DNA of 64,000 nt from NCBI RefSeq assembly GCF_000271305.1, contig NZ_AKGD01000002.1, positions 372,001 through 436,000 of the forward strand, written 5' to 3'. A model generated the notes under the pieces. That model had not been told where the DNA came from, did no database searches, and saw nothing but the letters and a program-made list of their open reading frames with translations. The DNA comes from Hydrocarboniphaga effusa AP103 (GTDB lineage: Bacteria > Pseudomonadota > Gammaproteobacteria > Nevskiales > Nevskiaceae). Shown here one piece after another: positions 1-6,831 of this stretch (positions within the stretch are counted from its first letter, which is position 1; each line of letters begins with the position of its first letter). The position numbers and the translations under genes are program-made.

Positions 1-181
1 GCCCGCGAACATCGCCAACAAGCTCGCCGCGAATGCGCAGCGCACGCTCGTCGTCGCCGGCGTGAACCTGCCGATGCTCGTGAGGGTTTTCAACTATCCG
101 GCGCTCTCGCTCGACGCGATGGCGCAGACCGCCGTGGAAGGCGGACAGAAGGGCATCATGCTGTGCCCGCGCATCGCATGA
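1..181 (+). CDS. PTS mannose-type EIIA component, C-terminal part (partial)
   Basis: Only the last 59 codons are present; the gene starts left of the window. The reading frame begins at base 2 and ends with TGA at 179-181. The tail includes VVAGVNLPML, FNYPALSL and GGQKGIML, which resembles the C-terminal part of mannose/fructose-type EIIA (ManX/PTS-IIA-man) domains. These accept phosphate from HPr on a histidine that lies upstream of the window. It is followed 18 bp later by ptsH and then ptsI, with no EIIB or EIIC genes visible. I infer the regulatory, transport-free PTS branch common in Xanthomonadales-like bacteria. Family assignment rests on context and a short tail. Confidence 0.75.
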   Translation, partial: PANIANKLAANAQRTLVVAGVNLPMLVRVFNYPALSLDAMAQTAVEGGQKGIMLCPRIA

Positions 182-199
182 GGCGATAAGGGAATTCTT

Positions 200-466
200 A
201 TGGAACGCAGCGTCACCATCGTCAATCGTCTGGGTCTGCACGCACGCGCCGCGGCCAAGTTCGTCACGCTGGCTTCCAAGTTCGAGGCCGACGTGCGTGT
301 GCGCAAGGATCAGCGTGAAGTCAGCGGCAAAAGCATCATGGGCGTGATGATGCTGGCCGCCGCGCAAGGCAGCCAGATCACGCTGATCGCCGAGGGCGAG
401 GACGAACGGCAGGCGCTCGAAGAGCTCGAGGCGCTGATCGCCAACCGTTTCGGAGAAGAGGCGTGA
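200..466 (+). CDS. ptsH: Phosphocarrier protein HPr
   Basis: An 88-residue cytoplasmic phosphocarrier that passes phosphate from enzyme I to EIIA domains. The active-site motif NRLGLHARAAAKF places the phosphorylated histidine at residue 14. The regulatory-serine segment SGKSIMGVMML has Ser45, the position targeted by HPr kinase in bacteria that have one. Length matches the family (85-90 aa). A purine-rich AAGGGA lies about 8 bases before the ATG. It is sandwiched between EIIA and enzyme I genes, as expected for a PTS phosphorelay operon. The heptad inverted-repeat element begins 7 bases after its stop codon. Confidence 0.97.
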   Translation: MERSVTIVNRLGLHARAAAKFVTLASKFEADVRVRKDQREVSGKSIMGVMMLAAAQGSQITLIAEGEDERQALEELEALIANRFGEEA

Positions 467-473
467 ACAGCCA

Positions 474-571
474 GGAGACGGGAGACGGGAGACGGGAGAC
501 GCAAAGGCCGCTCTGTGGACTCGCTCCTCCGCCTTTGCTTCTACGTCTCCCGTCTCCCGTCTCTCGTCTCC
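474..571. repeat. Heptad inverted-repeat element between ptsH and ptsI
   Basis: The left arm is four perfect GGAGACG units (474-501). The right arm is four CGTCTCC units (544-571), the third being CGTCTCT. Complementarity continues inward with GCAAAGGC (501-508) and GCCTTTGC (531-538). The whole could therefore fold into a long imperfect hairpin with a loop of about 22 nt. It fills most of the ptsH-ptsI spacer and ends five bases before the ptsI ATG. There is no T-run after the right arm, so a Rho-independent terminator is unlikely. The same units occur inside several dcw genes further right. Confidence 0.9.
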
Positions 572-575
572 CGTA

Positions 576-2318
576 ATGAGCCTCTGGCTTTCCGGCATCG
601 GGGTTTCTCGCGGCATCGCGATCGGCCGCGCGCAGAAGCTGCATTCGGACGAGCTCGAGATTCCCGAATACACGCTGGCGGCGGCGGATGTCGAAGGCGA
701 GGTCGTGCGCTTCTACGGCGCGCAGCGTCGCGCGAAGGAACAGCTGCGCGAGGTGAGGGCGCGTATTCCGCTCGGCACGCCGGGCGATATCGCGGCCTTC
801 ATCGATACCCATCTGCTGATGATGGACGATCGCTCGATCACCGATGCGACGGTGGCGCGCATCCGCAGTGATCGCAGCAATGCCGAGGTGGCGCTGCAGA
901 AGGCGCGCGATGCGCTGATCGCGGTGTTCAACCAGATGGAAGACCCGTATCTGCGAACGCGCCGGGACGATGTCGAGCACGTCTGCGATCGCATCCTGCG
1001 CGTGCTGCTCAAGAGCGAGCGCCAGCTCACGCTCAAAAGCGATGCGATCACCGAGCCTACGGTGATCCTGTCGGACGACATCACGCCGGCCGACATCATC
1101 CTGCTCGCGCAGCAATCGGTGGTCGCCTTCGTCACCGAATACGGCGGCCCGCTGTCGCACACCGCGATTCTCGCGCGCAGCCTCGGCATTCCGGCCGTGG
1201 TCGGTCTGCACAACGCGCGCCGGCTCGTGCGCGAGGGTGAGCAGTTGATCGTCGACGGCGAAAGCGGCCATGTGCTGGCCGATCCCGAAGTGCTGGCGAC
1301 GGCTTTCTATCGGCGACGCCAGCAACAGCAGGTCCAGCACCGGAAGCGCCTGACCCAGCTGCGCGACATGCCGGCCGAATCGGTCGACGGTATTCGCGTG
1401 CACCTGCACGCCAATATCGAGCTGCCCGAAGATGCGGCGGTGGCTTCGGCCAACGGCGCCGAGGGCGTCGGTTTGTACCGCACCGAATTCCTGTTCATGA
1501 ATCGCAAGGGCCAGCCGAGCGAGGACGAGCAGTACGACGCTTATTCGCGCGTGGTGTCGGCCGTGAAAGGGCCGATCACGATCCGCACGCTCGATCTCGG
1601 AGCGGACAAGCAGGTCGATTCGGGGCGCAGTCACGGCCCGACGCCGAACAACCCGGCGCTCGGCCTGCGCGCGATCCGGCTCTGTCTCAAGGACCAGGAG
1701 ATGTTCCGCACGCAGGTACGCGCCCTGCTGCGAGCCGCTCACCACGGGCAGATGAAGATCATGCTGCCGATGATCTCCAACCTCGCCGAGTTCCGGCAGG
1801 CGGCGGCGATCATCGAAAGTTGTCGCGAGGAGCTGCGCCAGCAGGGCCTGGTCATCGCCTCGCCGCCGATCGGGGCGATGATCGAAGTGCCCGCCGCCGC
1901 GATCGCGGCCTCGATGATCGCCCGGCACGCCCGCTTCTTCTCGATCGGCACCAACGATCTGATCCAGTACACGCTGGCGATCGACCGCGTCGACGACGAG
2001 GTCAACTATCTCTACGACCCGCTGCACCCGGCGGTGCTGCAGCTCGTGCGCCTGACCATCCAGGCCGGTGCCGCGGCCGGCATCGACGTGTCGATGTGCG
2101 GCGAAATGGCGGGCGACCCGCGTTATACGCGGCTGCTGCTCGGGCTCGGCCTGACCGAGTTCTCGATGCACCCGACCAGCCTGCTCGAGGTCAAGCGCGT
2201 GGTCCGCGAATCTTCGATCGGCGATCTGCGCAGCAAGGTGTCGCAGCTGCTAGACCGCATGATCACGCAGGCCGAGGGTGCCGATGAACTCGAGGCGCTG
2301 CTCAGCGCGGGCAGCTGA
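576..2318 (+). CDS. ptsI: Phosphoenolpyruvate-protein phosphotransferase (PTS enzyme I)
   Basis: A 580-residue enzyme I that transfers phosphate from phosphoenolpyruvate to HPr in the cytoplasm. The phosphohistidine motif GGPLSHTAILAR has His195. The C-terminal TIM-barrel half holds TEFLFMNR, the FSIGTNDLIQYTLAIDR signature and the catalytic cysteine in VSMCGEMAGDP (Cys508). Length and residue positions match E. coli enzyme I (His189, Cys502). There is no GAF domain, so this is ptsI rather than ptsP. The ATG at 576 directly follows the heptad repeat and has no recognisable Shine-Dalgarno sequence. Translation may be coupled to ptsH or start by another route. Confidence 0.95.
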   Translation: MSLWLSGIGVSRGIAIGRAQKLHSDELEIPEYTLAAADVEGEVVRFYGAQRRAKEQLREVRARIPLGTPGDIAAFIDTHLLMMDDRSITDATVARIRSDRSNAEVALQKARDALIAVFNQMEDPYLRTRRDDVEHVCDRILRVLLKSERQLTLKSDAITEPTVILSDDITPADIILLAQQSVVAFVTEYGGPLSHTAILARSLGIPAVVGLHNARRLVREGEQLIVDGESGHVLADPEVLATAFYRRRQQQQVQHRKRLTQLRDMPAESVDGIRVHLHANIELPEDAAVASANGAEGVGLYRTEFLFMNRKGQPSEDEQYDAYSRVVSAVKGPITIRTLDLGADKQVDSGRSHGPTPNNPALGLRAIRLCLKDQEMFRTQVRALLRAAHHGQMKIMLPMISNLAEFRQAAAIIESCREELRQQGLVIASPPIGAMIEVPAAAIAASMIARHARFFSIGTNDLIQYTLAIDRVDDEVNYLYDPLHPAVLQLVRLTIQAGAAAGIDVSMCGEMAGDPRYTRLLLGLGLTEFSMHPTSLLEVKRVVRESSIGDLRSKVSQLLDRMITQAEGADELEALLSAGS

Positions 2319-2402
2319 GCGGGCGATCCGGGTGTCACGCGGATGGAGCGACGGCTGTCGCCGACGGGTGACATTCCGGGTTACAACCGTCGCATTTATG
2401 GG

Positions 2403-2431
2403 TTACGTCCGGCGCAATAGGGCTTTATAAT
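2403..2431 (+). promoter_or_regulatory. Candidate sigma-70 promoter for petABC
   Basis: The 260-bp gap after ptsI holds a perfect TATAAT at 2426-2431. With a 17-bp spacer the upstream hexamer is TTACGT (2403-2408), a poor -35 match. The start of petA lies about 150 bp downstream, so a long leader is implied. A small inverted repeat sits upstream at about 2330-2375 (GTCACGC...GGGTGAC). Called on the strong -10 box only. Confidence 0.4.
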
Positions 2432-2578
2432 CGATCGGCTTTAGTGCGTCTTAGGGGGAGTTCCGCAGCATGTCCTGGCACATGAACGCCGGTATCGCTG
2501 CGTCGAGACGTCAATACCAGACAGGCCGTTATTCGCTTTTTCAATCCTTGGCCCTATCTAAAAATGGAACATGTTGCG

Positions 2579-3172
2579 ATGAGCAATGAAGGTGTGGATA
2601 CCGGTCGACGCCGGTTCCTGACCCTCGCCACGACAGGCGTGGGCGCTGTGGGCGTGGGTGCGGTGGTGTGGCCTTTCCTGGCCTCCCTCAAGCCCAGTGA
2701 ACGAGCCAAGGCGCTCGGCGCGCCGGTGACGGCTGACATCGCCGGGCTCGAAGCCGGTCAGATGATCACGCTGGCCTGGCGCGGCAAGCCGGTCTGGATC
2801 ATCAAGCGGACGCCCGAGATGGTCGAGAGTCTCGCCAAGGTCAAGGGCGACCTGGCCGATCCGGAATCCACCGTCGATCACCAGCCCAAGTACGCGCAGA
2901 ACGAAACCCGGTCGGTGAAGCCCGACATCATGGTCATGGTCGGCTCCTGCACCCACCTGGGTTGCTCGCCGACCTTCCGCCCGGATCATCCGGCTCCGGA
3001 AATCGCGCCGAACTGGCAGGGCGGCTTCTACTGCCCCTGCCACGGATCCAAGTTCGATCTCGCCGGCCGCGTTTATCGTGGCGTTCCGGCGCCGACCAAC
3101 CTCGTGGTGCCGCCTTACAAGTTCGAAGGCGACAACTCGGTGGTGATCGGCGAAGACCAGGCTGCGGCCTAA
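2579..3172 (+). CDS. petA: Ubiquinol-cytochrome c reductase iron-sulfur subunit (Rieske)
   Basis: A 197-residue Rieske protein of the cytochrome bc1 complex that passes electrons from ubiquinol to cytochrome c1. The N-terminus carries a twin-arginine-like GRRRFLTLATTG followed by a hydrophobic anchor. The [2Fe-2S] ligands are in CTHLGCS and CPCHGSKF. I start at the ATG of MSNEGVD, the usual N-terminus of this family. An in-frame ATG at 2564 would add five residues but has no ribosome-binding site. First gene of petABC; petB follows after 18 bp. Confidence 0.95.
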   Translation: MSNEGVDTGRRRFLTLATTGVGAVGVGAVVWPFLASLKPSERAKALGAPVTADIAGLEAGQMITLAWRGKPVWIIKRTPEMVESLAKVKGDLADPESTVDHQPKYAQNETRSVKPDIMVMVGSCTHLGCSPTFRPDHPAPEIAPNWQGGFYCPCHGSKFDLAGRVYRGVPAPTNLVVPPYKFEGDNSVVIGEDQAAA

Positions 3173-3190
3173 CCGACAGGGCAGACAGCA

Positions 3191-4444
3191 ATGGCCATCG
3201 TACCCAATCCCTACAAGACCACCGGCTTCCTCGGCTGGATCGACGACCGCTTCCCGCTCACCAAGCTCTGGCGCGATCACCTCACCGAGTATTACGCGCC
3301 GAAGAACTTCAACTTCTGGTACTACTTCGGATCGCTCGCGCTGCTGGTGCTCGTCAACCAGCTGCTCTCGGGCATCATCCTGGCGATGCACTACAAGCCC
3401 AGCGCGGCCGAGGCTTTCGGCAGCGTCGAGTACATCATGCGCGACGTGCCCTGGGGCAACGTCATCCGCTACATGCATTCGACGGGCGCCTCGGCTTTCT
3501 TCATCGTCGTCTATATGCACATGTACCGCGGACTCATCTACGGCTCGTTCAAGAAGCCGCGTGAGCTGATCTGGCTGTTCGGCTGCCTGATCTTCCTCGT
3601 GCTGATGGCCGAAGCCTTCGCCGGCTATGTGCTGCCCTGGGGCCAGATGAGCTACTGGGGTGCGCAGGTCATCATCTCGCTGTTCGGAACCATTCCGTTC
3701 ATCGGTCCTGACATCGTGGTCTGGGTGCAGGGCGACTACATCCCATCCGACGCCACGCTCAACCGCCTGTTCTCGCTGCACGTGGTGGCGCTGCCGTTCG
3801 TGCTCGTGGGCCTGGTGGTCGCGCATCTGATCGCGCTGCACGAAGTGGGCTCCAACAACCCCGACGGCGTCGAGATCAAGAAACACAAGGATCCGGAGAC
3901 CAAGATTCCGCTCGACGGCATCGGCTTCCACCCGTACTACACGGTCAAGGATCTGGTCGGCGTGGCGATGTTCCTGATCATCTTCGTCGCAGTGATCTGC
4001 TTCGCTCCGGACGGCGGCGGCTATCTGCTCGAGAAGCCGAACTTCCAGGAAGCCAACCCGCTGGTCACGCCCGAGCACATCACGCCGGCGTGGTACTTCG
4101 GTGCCTTCTACGCGATGCTGCGTGCGACCCCGTCGATGTTCAGCTCCGCACTGCCGGGCGTGATCGTGATGTTCGGTGCCGTGCTGATCCTGTTCCTGCT
4201 GCCTTGGCTCGATCGCAACCCGATCAAGTCGATCCGCTACAAGGGCAATCTCACCAAGCTGCTCACGCTGATCTTCGCGATCGACTTCGTCATGCTGAAC
4301 TACCTCGGCATGCAGCCGACCAGCGTGCTGTACACGATGCTGTCGCGCATCGGCACGGTGTACTACTTCGCGTTCTTCTTCTCGTTGCTGTTCATTCATA
4401 ACTTCGAAAAATCCAAGCCGGTGCCGGAAAGGGTGACGGGATGA
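3191..4444 (+). CDS. petB: Cytochrome b of the bc1 complex
   Basis: A 417-residue, multi-helix inner-membrane protein that carries both b-type hemes and the Qo and Qi quinone sites. The bis-histidine ligands are visible in helix B (MHSTGASAF and VYMHMYRG) and helix D (SLHVVALPFV and VVAHLIALHE). The Qo-site motif is PEHITPAWYFGAFYAML, equivalent to the PEWY loop. It is full length for the fused bacterial type, so N- and C-terminal domains are in one chain. The last four bases overlap the petC start (ATGA), indicating translational coupling. Confidence 0.97.
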   Translation: MAIVPNPYKTTGFLGWIDDRFPLTKLWRDHLTEYYAPKNFNFWYYFGSLALLVLVNQLLSGIILAMHYKPSAAEAFGSVEYIMRDVPWGNVIRYMHSTGASAFFIVVYMHMYRGLIYGSFKKPRELIWLFGCLIFLVLMAEAFAGYVLPWGQMSYWGAQVIISLFGTIPFIGPDIVVWVQGDYIPSDATLNRLFSLHVVALPFVLVGLVVAHLIALHEVGSNNPDGVEIKKHKDPETKIPLDGIGFHPYYTVKDLVGVAMFLIIFVAVICFAPDGGGYLLEKPNFQEANPLVTPEHITPAWYFGAFYAMLRATPSMFSSALPGVIVMFGAVLILFLLPWLDRNPIKSIRYKGNLTKLLTLIFAIDFVMLNYLGMQPTSVLYTMLSRIGTVYYFAFFFSLLFIHNFEKSKPVPERVTG

Positions 4445-5217
4445 AGCGCTTCGCCAAATTGCTGACCGCGTTTGCGGGTCTGGTCGTCTCCGGTTCGGCG
4501 TTCGCCGCCGGTGGTCATGCGCTGCCTTACAGCTACACGCCCGATACTTCGAACCTGGCTTCGCTGCAGCGTGGTGCGCGTGATTTCATGGCGTACTGCT
4601 CGGGCTGCCACTCGATGAAGTACCTGCGCTACAACCGCATCGGCCAGGATCTCGGCATCCCGGACGATGTGCTCAAGAGCAGCCTGATGTTCACGAGTGA
4701 CAAGCCGGGCGACATGATCCTGTCGTCGATGCCGGCCGAAGCGTCCAAGGCCTGGTTCGGCCAGACGCCGCCCGATCTGACGCTCGAAACGCGTGCTCGC
4801 GGTGCCGACTGGGTCTACAGCTATCTGCGCACGTTCTATGTCGATGCCAAGCGTCCGCTCGGGGTCAACAACCTCGTGCTGCCGAACGCCTCGATGCCGC
4901 ACGTGCTGTGGGCGCTGCAGGGCTGGCAGGTCAAGCTCGACGAACACGCCGAGCCCAGCGATCACGGCGAAGGCGGGCATGCCGACGGCGGTGGCGAGCA
5001 CCACGGCGTGCCGCTCAAGCTCGTGCAGCCGGGCAGCCTGACGCCCGACCAGTACGAGAAGTTCGTCGGCGACCTCGTGAACTTCATGGCCTACGCGGCC
5101 GAGCCGGGCAAGAGCATCCGCACGGGCGTGGGCCCGAAGGCGATGTTCTACCTGCTCATCCTGCTGACGCTCTGCTACTTCCTCAAGAAGGAATTCTGGC
5201 GCGACATCAAGCACTGA
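4441..5217 (+). CDS. petC: Cytochrome c1 of the bc1 complex
   Basis: A 258-residue periplasmic c-type cytochrome held by a C-terminal membrane helix (MFYLLILLTLCYFL). It begins with a cleavable signal peptide ending near FAAGG. The heme attachment site is CSGCH (Cys53, Cys56, His57) and the likely axial Met is in NASMPHVLW. Between the globular domain and the anchor lies an insert of roughly 25 residues rich in His, Gly, Asp and Glu (EHAEPSDHGEGGHADGGGE). Last gene of petABC, followed by a clear terminator. Confidence 0.96.
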   Translation: MKRFAKLLTAFAGLVVSGSAFAAGGHALPYSYTPDTSNLASLQRGARDFMAYCSGCHSMKYLRYNRIGQDLGIPDDVLKSSLMFTSDKPGDMILSSMPAEASKAWFGQTPPDLTLETRARGADWVYSYLRTFYVDAKRPLGVNNLVLPNASMPHVLWALQGWQVKLDEHAEPSDHGEGGHADGGGEHHGVPLKLVQPGSLTPDQYEKFVGDLVNFMAYAAEPGKSIRTGVGPKAMFYLLILLTLCYFLKKEFWRDIKH

Positions 5218-5242
5218 TGTCCGTCTGAAAATCGCTTTGCCA

Positions 5243-5284
5243 GAAGCCGCTATGGAATCCTCCGTAGCGGCTTCTTCGTTTTTG
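5243..5284 (+). terminator. Rho-independent terminator after petC
   Basis: GAAGCCGCTA at 5243 pairs with TAGCGGCTTC ending at 5274, with the loop region GGAATCCTCC that can extend the stem. A T-rich run TTCGTTTTT follows. It sits 25 bp after the petC stop and separates petABC from sspA. Confidence 0.85.
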
Positions 5285-5334
5285 GCCCTGCCGTGCTGTC
5301 GACTTTTTGCCCAGTGATCGCCTAGAGTCCCGGG

Positions 5335-5979
5335 ATGTCTCTGCGCGCCAAAACGAAATACGTGCCGCCGAACAAGCCCGCGGCCAATTCCGGTATCACA
5401 CTGTTCTACAGCGCCGGCGCGGTGGCCTGCCTGTGGGTGCGGCTGGTGCTCGCCGAGAAGGACGTCGACGGTGCCCGTTTGCAGATCGAGCGGCCCGGAC
5501 GTCCGAGCGAAGACCTCGCCCTGCTCAATCCGACCCATGCTTTGCCCACACTCGCCGATCGCGACACGGTGATCTATCCGGCGCGCGTGATCGTCGAATA
5601 CCTCGACGAGCGCTATCCGCATCCGCCGATGATGCCGCCCGATCCAGCCCAGCGCGCCCGCCTGCGCATGGTGCTCGATCGCATCGAGGCCGATCTGTAT
5701 CCGTTGCTGCCGGCCGCCGAGAACCCGACCAGCGCGAGCGGTCGCGATGCGCGCAAACGGCTCGTCGAACGACTCGTCGCCAGCGCGCCGCTGTTCGGTG
5801 GCCGCAGCTGGTTCCTCGGTCAGGATCATTCCATCGTCGATAGCGCCTGGACGGCATTGTTCTGGAAGATCGCCGAGATCAAGCTCGATTTGCCGCCCTC
5901 GGCCGATCCGCTGCGTCGCTACGCGCAGCGTGCCTTCGCCCGCGCCGCGGTGGCCAAGGTCATGCAGGCGTCACGCTGA
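5335..5979 (+). CDS. sspA: Stringent starvation protein A (GST-like)
   Basis: A 214-residue glutathione-S-transferase-fold protein that binds RNA polymerase during stress in E. coli. The thioredoxin-like N-domain carries ITLFYSAGAVACLWVRL and the family marker NPTHALPTL with the cis-proline. The helical C-domain holds DRIEADLYPLL and the GGRSWFLGQDHSIVD segment. The N-terminus has about 20 extra, basic residues before the GST fold, so a later start (for example GTG at 5362) is possible. It lies between petABC and sspB, the order known from related gammaproteobacteria. Confidence 0.92.
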   Translation: MSLRAKTKYVPPNKPAANSGITLFYSAGAVACLWVRLVLAEKDVDGARLQIERPGRPSEDLALLNPTHALPTLADRDTVIYPARVIVEYLDERYPHPPMMPPDPAQRARLRMVLDRIEADLYPLLPAAENPTSASGRDARKRLVERLVASAPLFGGRSWFLGQDHSIVDSAWTALFWKIAEIKLDLPPSADPLRRYAQRAFARAAVAKVMQASR

Positions 5980-6037
5980 GCGGCGGAACCGACTACACTC
6001 GGCTTCGCTGCAGCCACCACCGATTTCGCACGATCCC

Positions 6038-6460
6038 ATGCCGGTTTTTCGCTCTCGCCGTCCTTATCTGATCCGCGCTATCTACGACTGGGCGACCGAC
6101 AACGGCCACACGCCGCACTTGCTCGTGTCGGCCGATTATCCGGGTGTGGTGGTGCCGCGCGAGTACGTGCAGGAAGGGCGCATCACGCTCAACGTGAGCC
6201 CGATGGCGGTGCAGAACCTCGACGTGCAGAGCGATCCGATCTGGTTCTCTGCGCGCTTTTCGGGACGCTCGTTCGACGTGCAGGTGCCCAGCGGCGCGGT
6301 GCTCGCGGTGTTCGCGCGCGAGAACGGCGAGGGCATCGTGTTCGGAGAAGTCGAGCCGCCCGAATCCGGTGACGGCAAGCCGACGGATACTCCGCGGCCA
6401 CCCGACGAGCCGAGCAAGCCGCCGCGTCCGGGCCGGCCGAACCTGCGCGTCGTCAAATAG
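6038..6460 (+). CDS. sspB: ClpXP adaptor, stringent starvation protein B
   Basis: A 140-residue adaptor that delivers ssrA-tagged proteins to the ClpXP protease. The folded part begins MPVFRSRRPYLIRAIYDW, typical of SspB. The domain is followed by a flexible Pro/Asp-rich linker and the ClpX-docking tail RPNLRVVK, which closely matches the XB motif of other SspB proteins. I use the ATG at 6038. A longer open frame upstream overlaps sspA and has no SspB similarity. Probably co-transcribed with sspA, with a gap of 58 bp. Confidence 0.95.
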   Translation: MPVFRSRRPYLIRAIYDWATDNGHTPHLLVSADYPGVVVPREYVQEGRITLNVSPMAVQNLDVQSDPIWFSARFSGRSFDVQVPSGAVLAVFARENGEGIVFGEVEPPESGDGKPTDTPRPPDEPSKPPRPGRPNLRVVK

Positions 6461-6474
6461 CCGCCGCGACGCCG

Positions 6475-6825
6475 TCAATCGGCGTCGAAAGCCCCGCGTA
6501 TCCACTCGATGCGATCGGTCGAATCGAGCGCGATGACATCGAAACGCACCGGCATGTCCGCGAATTTCGCATTCGATGCGAGCAGCCAGCGCGCTGCTAG
6601 CACGATGCGTTGCCGCTTGGTTGCCCCGATGGTCTCGATCGCGTTGCCGTAGCGTGCGTTGCCACGCTTGCGCACTTCGACGATCACGAGCGTGTCGGGC
6701 TTGCCGCGCTCGCGCATGACCAGATCGAGCTCGCCGCCGCGAGCGCGGAAATTCCGCTGCAGCAGCGTCAGCCCCTTTGCCTGCAGATGGCGCAGCGCGA
6801 GGTCTTCGGCATCTGCGCCCTTCAT
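6475..6825 (-). CDS. yraN: UPF0102 family protein YraN
   Basis: A 116-residue endonuclease-fold protein of unknown physiological role. The nuclease-like core is visible as GGELDLVMRE and TLVIVEVRKR, which fits the D...ExK pattern of restriction-endonuclease-like folds. N-terminal GADAEDLALRHLQAKG is also typical. It lies 6 bp downstream of the LpoA gene and in the same direction, the conserved lpoA-yraN arrangement next to rsmI. No enzyme activity can be assigned from sequence alone. Confidence 0.92.
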   Translation of the reverse strand: MKGADAEDLALRHLQAKGLTLLQRNFRARGGELDLVMRERGKPDTLVIVEVRKRGNARYGNAIETIGATKRQRIVLAARWLLASNAKFADMPVRFDVIALDSTDRIEWIRGAFDAD

Positions 6826-6831
6826 CTTGAA

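Noticed and set aside
474-571. Heptad inverted repeat read as a Rho-independent terminator of ptsH
   Set aside because: There is no T-run after the stem, the ptsI start codon follows at once, and identical arrays occur inside coding sequences.
378-4399. Long minus-strand frames (378-2171 and 2558-4399) opposite ptsI and petAB
   Set aside because: Rich in Arg, His, Asp and Gln with no domain. They are shadows of strongly conserved plus-strand genes.
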